From NCBI RefSeq assembly GCF_029433255.1, contig NZ_JAQTHU010000001.1, forward strand, positions 1,860,001 through 1,924,000: a stretch of DNA of 64,000 nt, in the 5' to 3' direction. The notes beneath the pieces are model-generated. The model saw only the letters and a list, made by a program, of their open reading frames with translations, had not been told where the DNA came from and searched no databases. This DNA is from Lactobacillus sp. ESL0791. GTDB lineage: Bacteria > Bacillota > Bacilli > Lactobacillales > Lactobacillaceae. A program made the position numbers and the translations under genes. This document shows, in pieces, positions 63,117 to 64,000 of the stretch (the first letter of the stretch is position 1; each line of letters starts with the position of its first letter).

Positions 63117-64000
63117 AGGCATTGCCACCGCTATGCCCGCCAACCAAATTACTGCGCTTAATTGCCGTTGCTCCTTTTAACAGACTTGAAGCCTTTACCA
63201 AGTGAGTAAAGCCATATTTTTGTCGAATCTGGTCAATCGTCAGCGTCAGATTTTGACGTTTAATTTGCTGCTCCGGATCGGCAAAAAACGTCAGCTGCTG
63301 CTCCTTAGCCGAAACCAGGCTGCTATAATCGACACCCAGCGCCCGCACAGCTTCGCCATGCCAATTTTTGCGGAAAAGCGCCAATAATTCGGCAACTAAT
63401 TCCTCATTATCAGCGGTCGGACAGATTTTACGGTGAACGCTAAAGCCTTGGCGCTGATAACTGCGATATTCAGAAAAACGGACATACAAGTTGACGCAGC
63501 CAGCCTGCAAGCGATGTGCCCTAATTCTGGCCGCAACTTGTTCGCCAATTTCCCGAATAACAATTTCAATCTCACGCTGGTTGAGATAATCCTTGGTAAG
63601 GATCTGCGAGTTGCCATAGCTTTTCATTTTGGGAAAAAATTTCTGACTAATAATACTGCGGTCAACTCCCCAGCTAAGGGCAAATAGCTGCTCGCCAATC
63701 ACGCCGAATTCTTTTTTTAGCAATGAAGGATCGCTATGTGCCAGTTGATACATATTATTAATTCCTAGGTTATGCAAATGTTTTGCCGTCCGCCTACCGA
63801 TGCTCCAAACGCTGTCAAGCTGTTCAATCCGCCAAAGAGTATCGGGAACATCAATGTAATGCCAATAGGCAATCATTGACCTGCGATGTTTAGCCGACAA
63901 ATCCATCGCTAGTTTAGCTAAAAGCGGATTTTCGCCGATTCCGCAAGTTGTGTACAAACCAATTGTGTCATGAATGTCCTGCTGAATTTTGCGGGCAACC
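63109..64000 (-). CDS. Y-family DNA polymerase (UmuC-like), 5' end outside window
   Basis: Error-prone translesion polymerase. The visible 296 residues are the C-terminal part: catalytic-domain remnants (VARKIQQDIHDTIGLYTTCGIG), the helix-hairpin-helix VWSIGRRTAKHLHNLGI, and the little-finger domain (REIGEQVAARIRAH, then LGVDYSSL). The frame is open to the right edge, so the start and the active-site carboxylates lie beyond it. It is co-transcribed with the YolD-like gene; damage control by LexA cannot be judged here. Confidence 0.9.
   Translation of the reverse strand, partial: VARKIQQDIHDTIGLYTTCGIGENPLLAKLAMDLSAKHRRSMIAYWHYIDVPDTLWRIEQLDSVWSIGRRTAKHLHNLGINNMYQLAHSDPSLLKKEFGVIGEQLFALSWGVDRSIISQKFFPKMKSYGNSQILTKDYLNQREIEIVIREIGEQVAARIRAHRLQAGCVNLYVRFSEYRSYQRQGFSVHRKICPTADNEELVAELLALFRKNWHGEAVRALGVDYSSLVSAKEQQLTFFADPEQQIKRQNLTLTIDQIRQKYGFTHLVKASSLLKGATAIKRSNLVGGHSGGNAYE

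Overview
The window looks like chromosomal DNA of a low-GC lactic acid bacterium, most likely genus Lactobacillus. Supporting signs are a fabT-fabH-acpP-fabK-fabD fatty-acid cluster that uses FabK, paired zinc-ribbon/TcaA-type membrane proteins, several secreted NlpC/P60 hydrolases, an LVIS_2131-type membrane protein, a YolD/UmuC pair, and a very dense set of phosphotransferase (PTS) operons. The species cannot be fixed from the sequence alone. No rRNA, tRNA, CRISPR array or prophage was seen.

Layout. 1-3.6 kb: fatty-acid synthesis operon on the minus strand, with a clear sigma-70 promoter and a FabT-like operator; it continues off the left edge. 3.8-11.4 kb: biotin ligase, a BceAB-like ABC exporter, the zinc-ribbon pair, an ECF S component and a glutamine amidotransferase. 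11.5-16.9 kb: cellobiose/beta-glucoside PTS with a PRD regulator and a GH1 enzyme whose acid/base glutamate is glutamine. 17-18.3 kb: rpoN. 18.4-24.2 kb: DeoR regulator, HAD phosphatase and a hexitol operon (sorbitol-6-P dehydrogenase, mannitol-type PTS, mannitol-P dehydrogenase-like). 24.2-24.6 kb: a deleted IS relic. 24.6-29.1 kb: mannose-family PTS (IIA, IIB, fused IIC-IID) with a transaldolase-like aldolase and a LacI regulator. 29.2-35.5 kb: galactitol-family PTS with two SIS-domain isomerases, a YjbQ protein and a divergent ribulose-P epimerase-like gene; its IIB has lost its middle and its PRD regulator is frameshifted by an exact 16-bp duplication. 35.7-40.4 kb: a second mannose-family PTS with a protein-tyrosine phosphatase and an RpiR regulator. 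40.5-50 kb: hflX, three NlpC/P60 genes, a complete ISL3-type element (transposase interrupted by a stop), a guanylate-kinase-like gene, a small DUF2187-like gene, a complete IS4-type element, and an O-antigen-ligase-like membrane protein. 50.2-57.6 kb: a second galactitol-family PTS with SDR, YjbQ, TIM-like isomerase and class II aldolase, divergent from a PRD regulator plus IIA and IIB across a strikingly symmetric control region. 57.6-64 kb: small hypothetical genes, a multicopper oxidase, a C39-type peptidase, a CPBP-like protein and the yolD/umuC pair running off the right edge.

How the genes work together. The core is a sugar/polyol utilisation island with six PTS systems, each with its own regulator and with recognisable cre (CcpA) sites before several operons. 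Two of them, the galactitol-family loci, share GatC, a YjbQ protein and sugar-phosphate isomerase or aldolase genes in a combination I do not recognise as a described pathway. Decay is visible in places: a truncated IIB, a frameshifted regulator, IS relics and a dead transposase.
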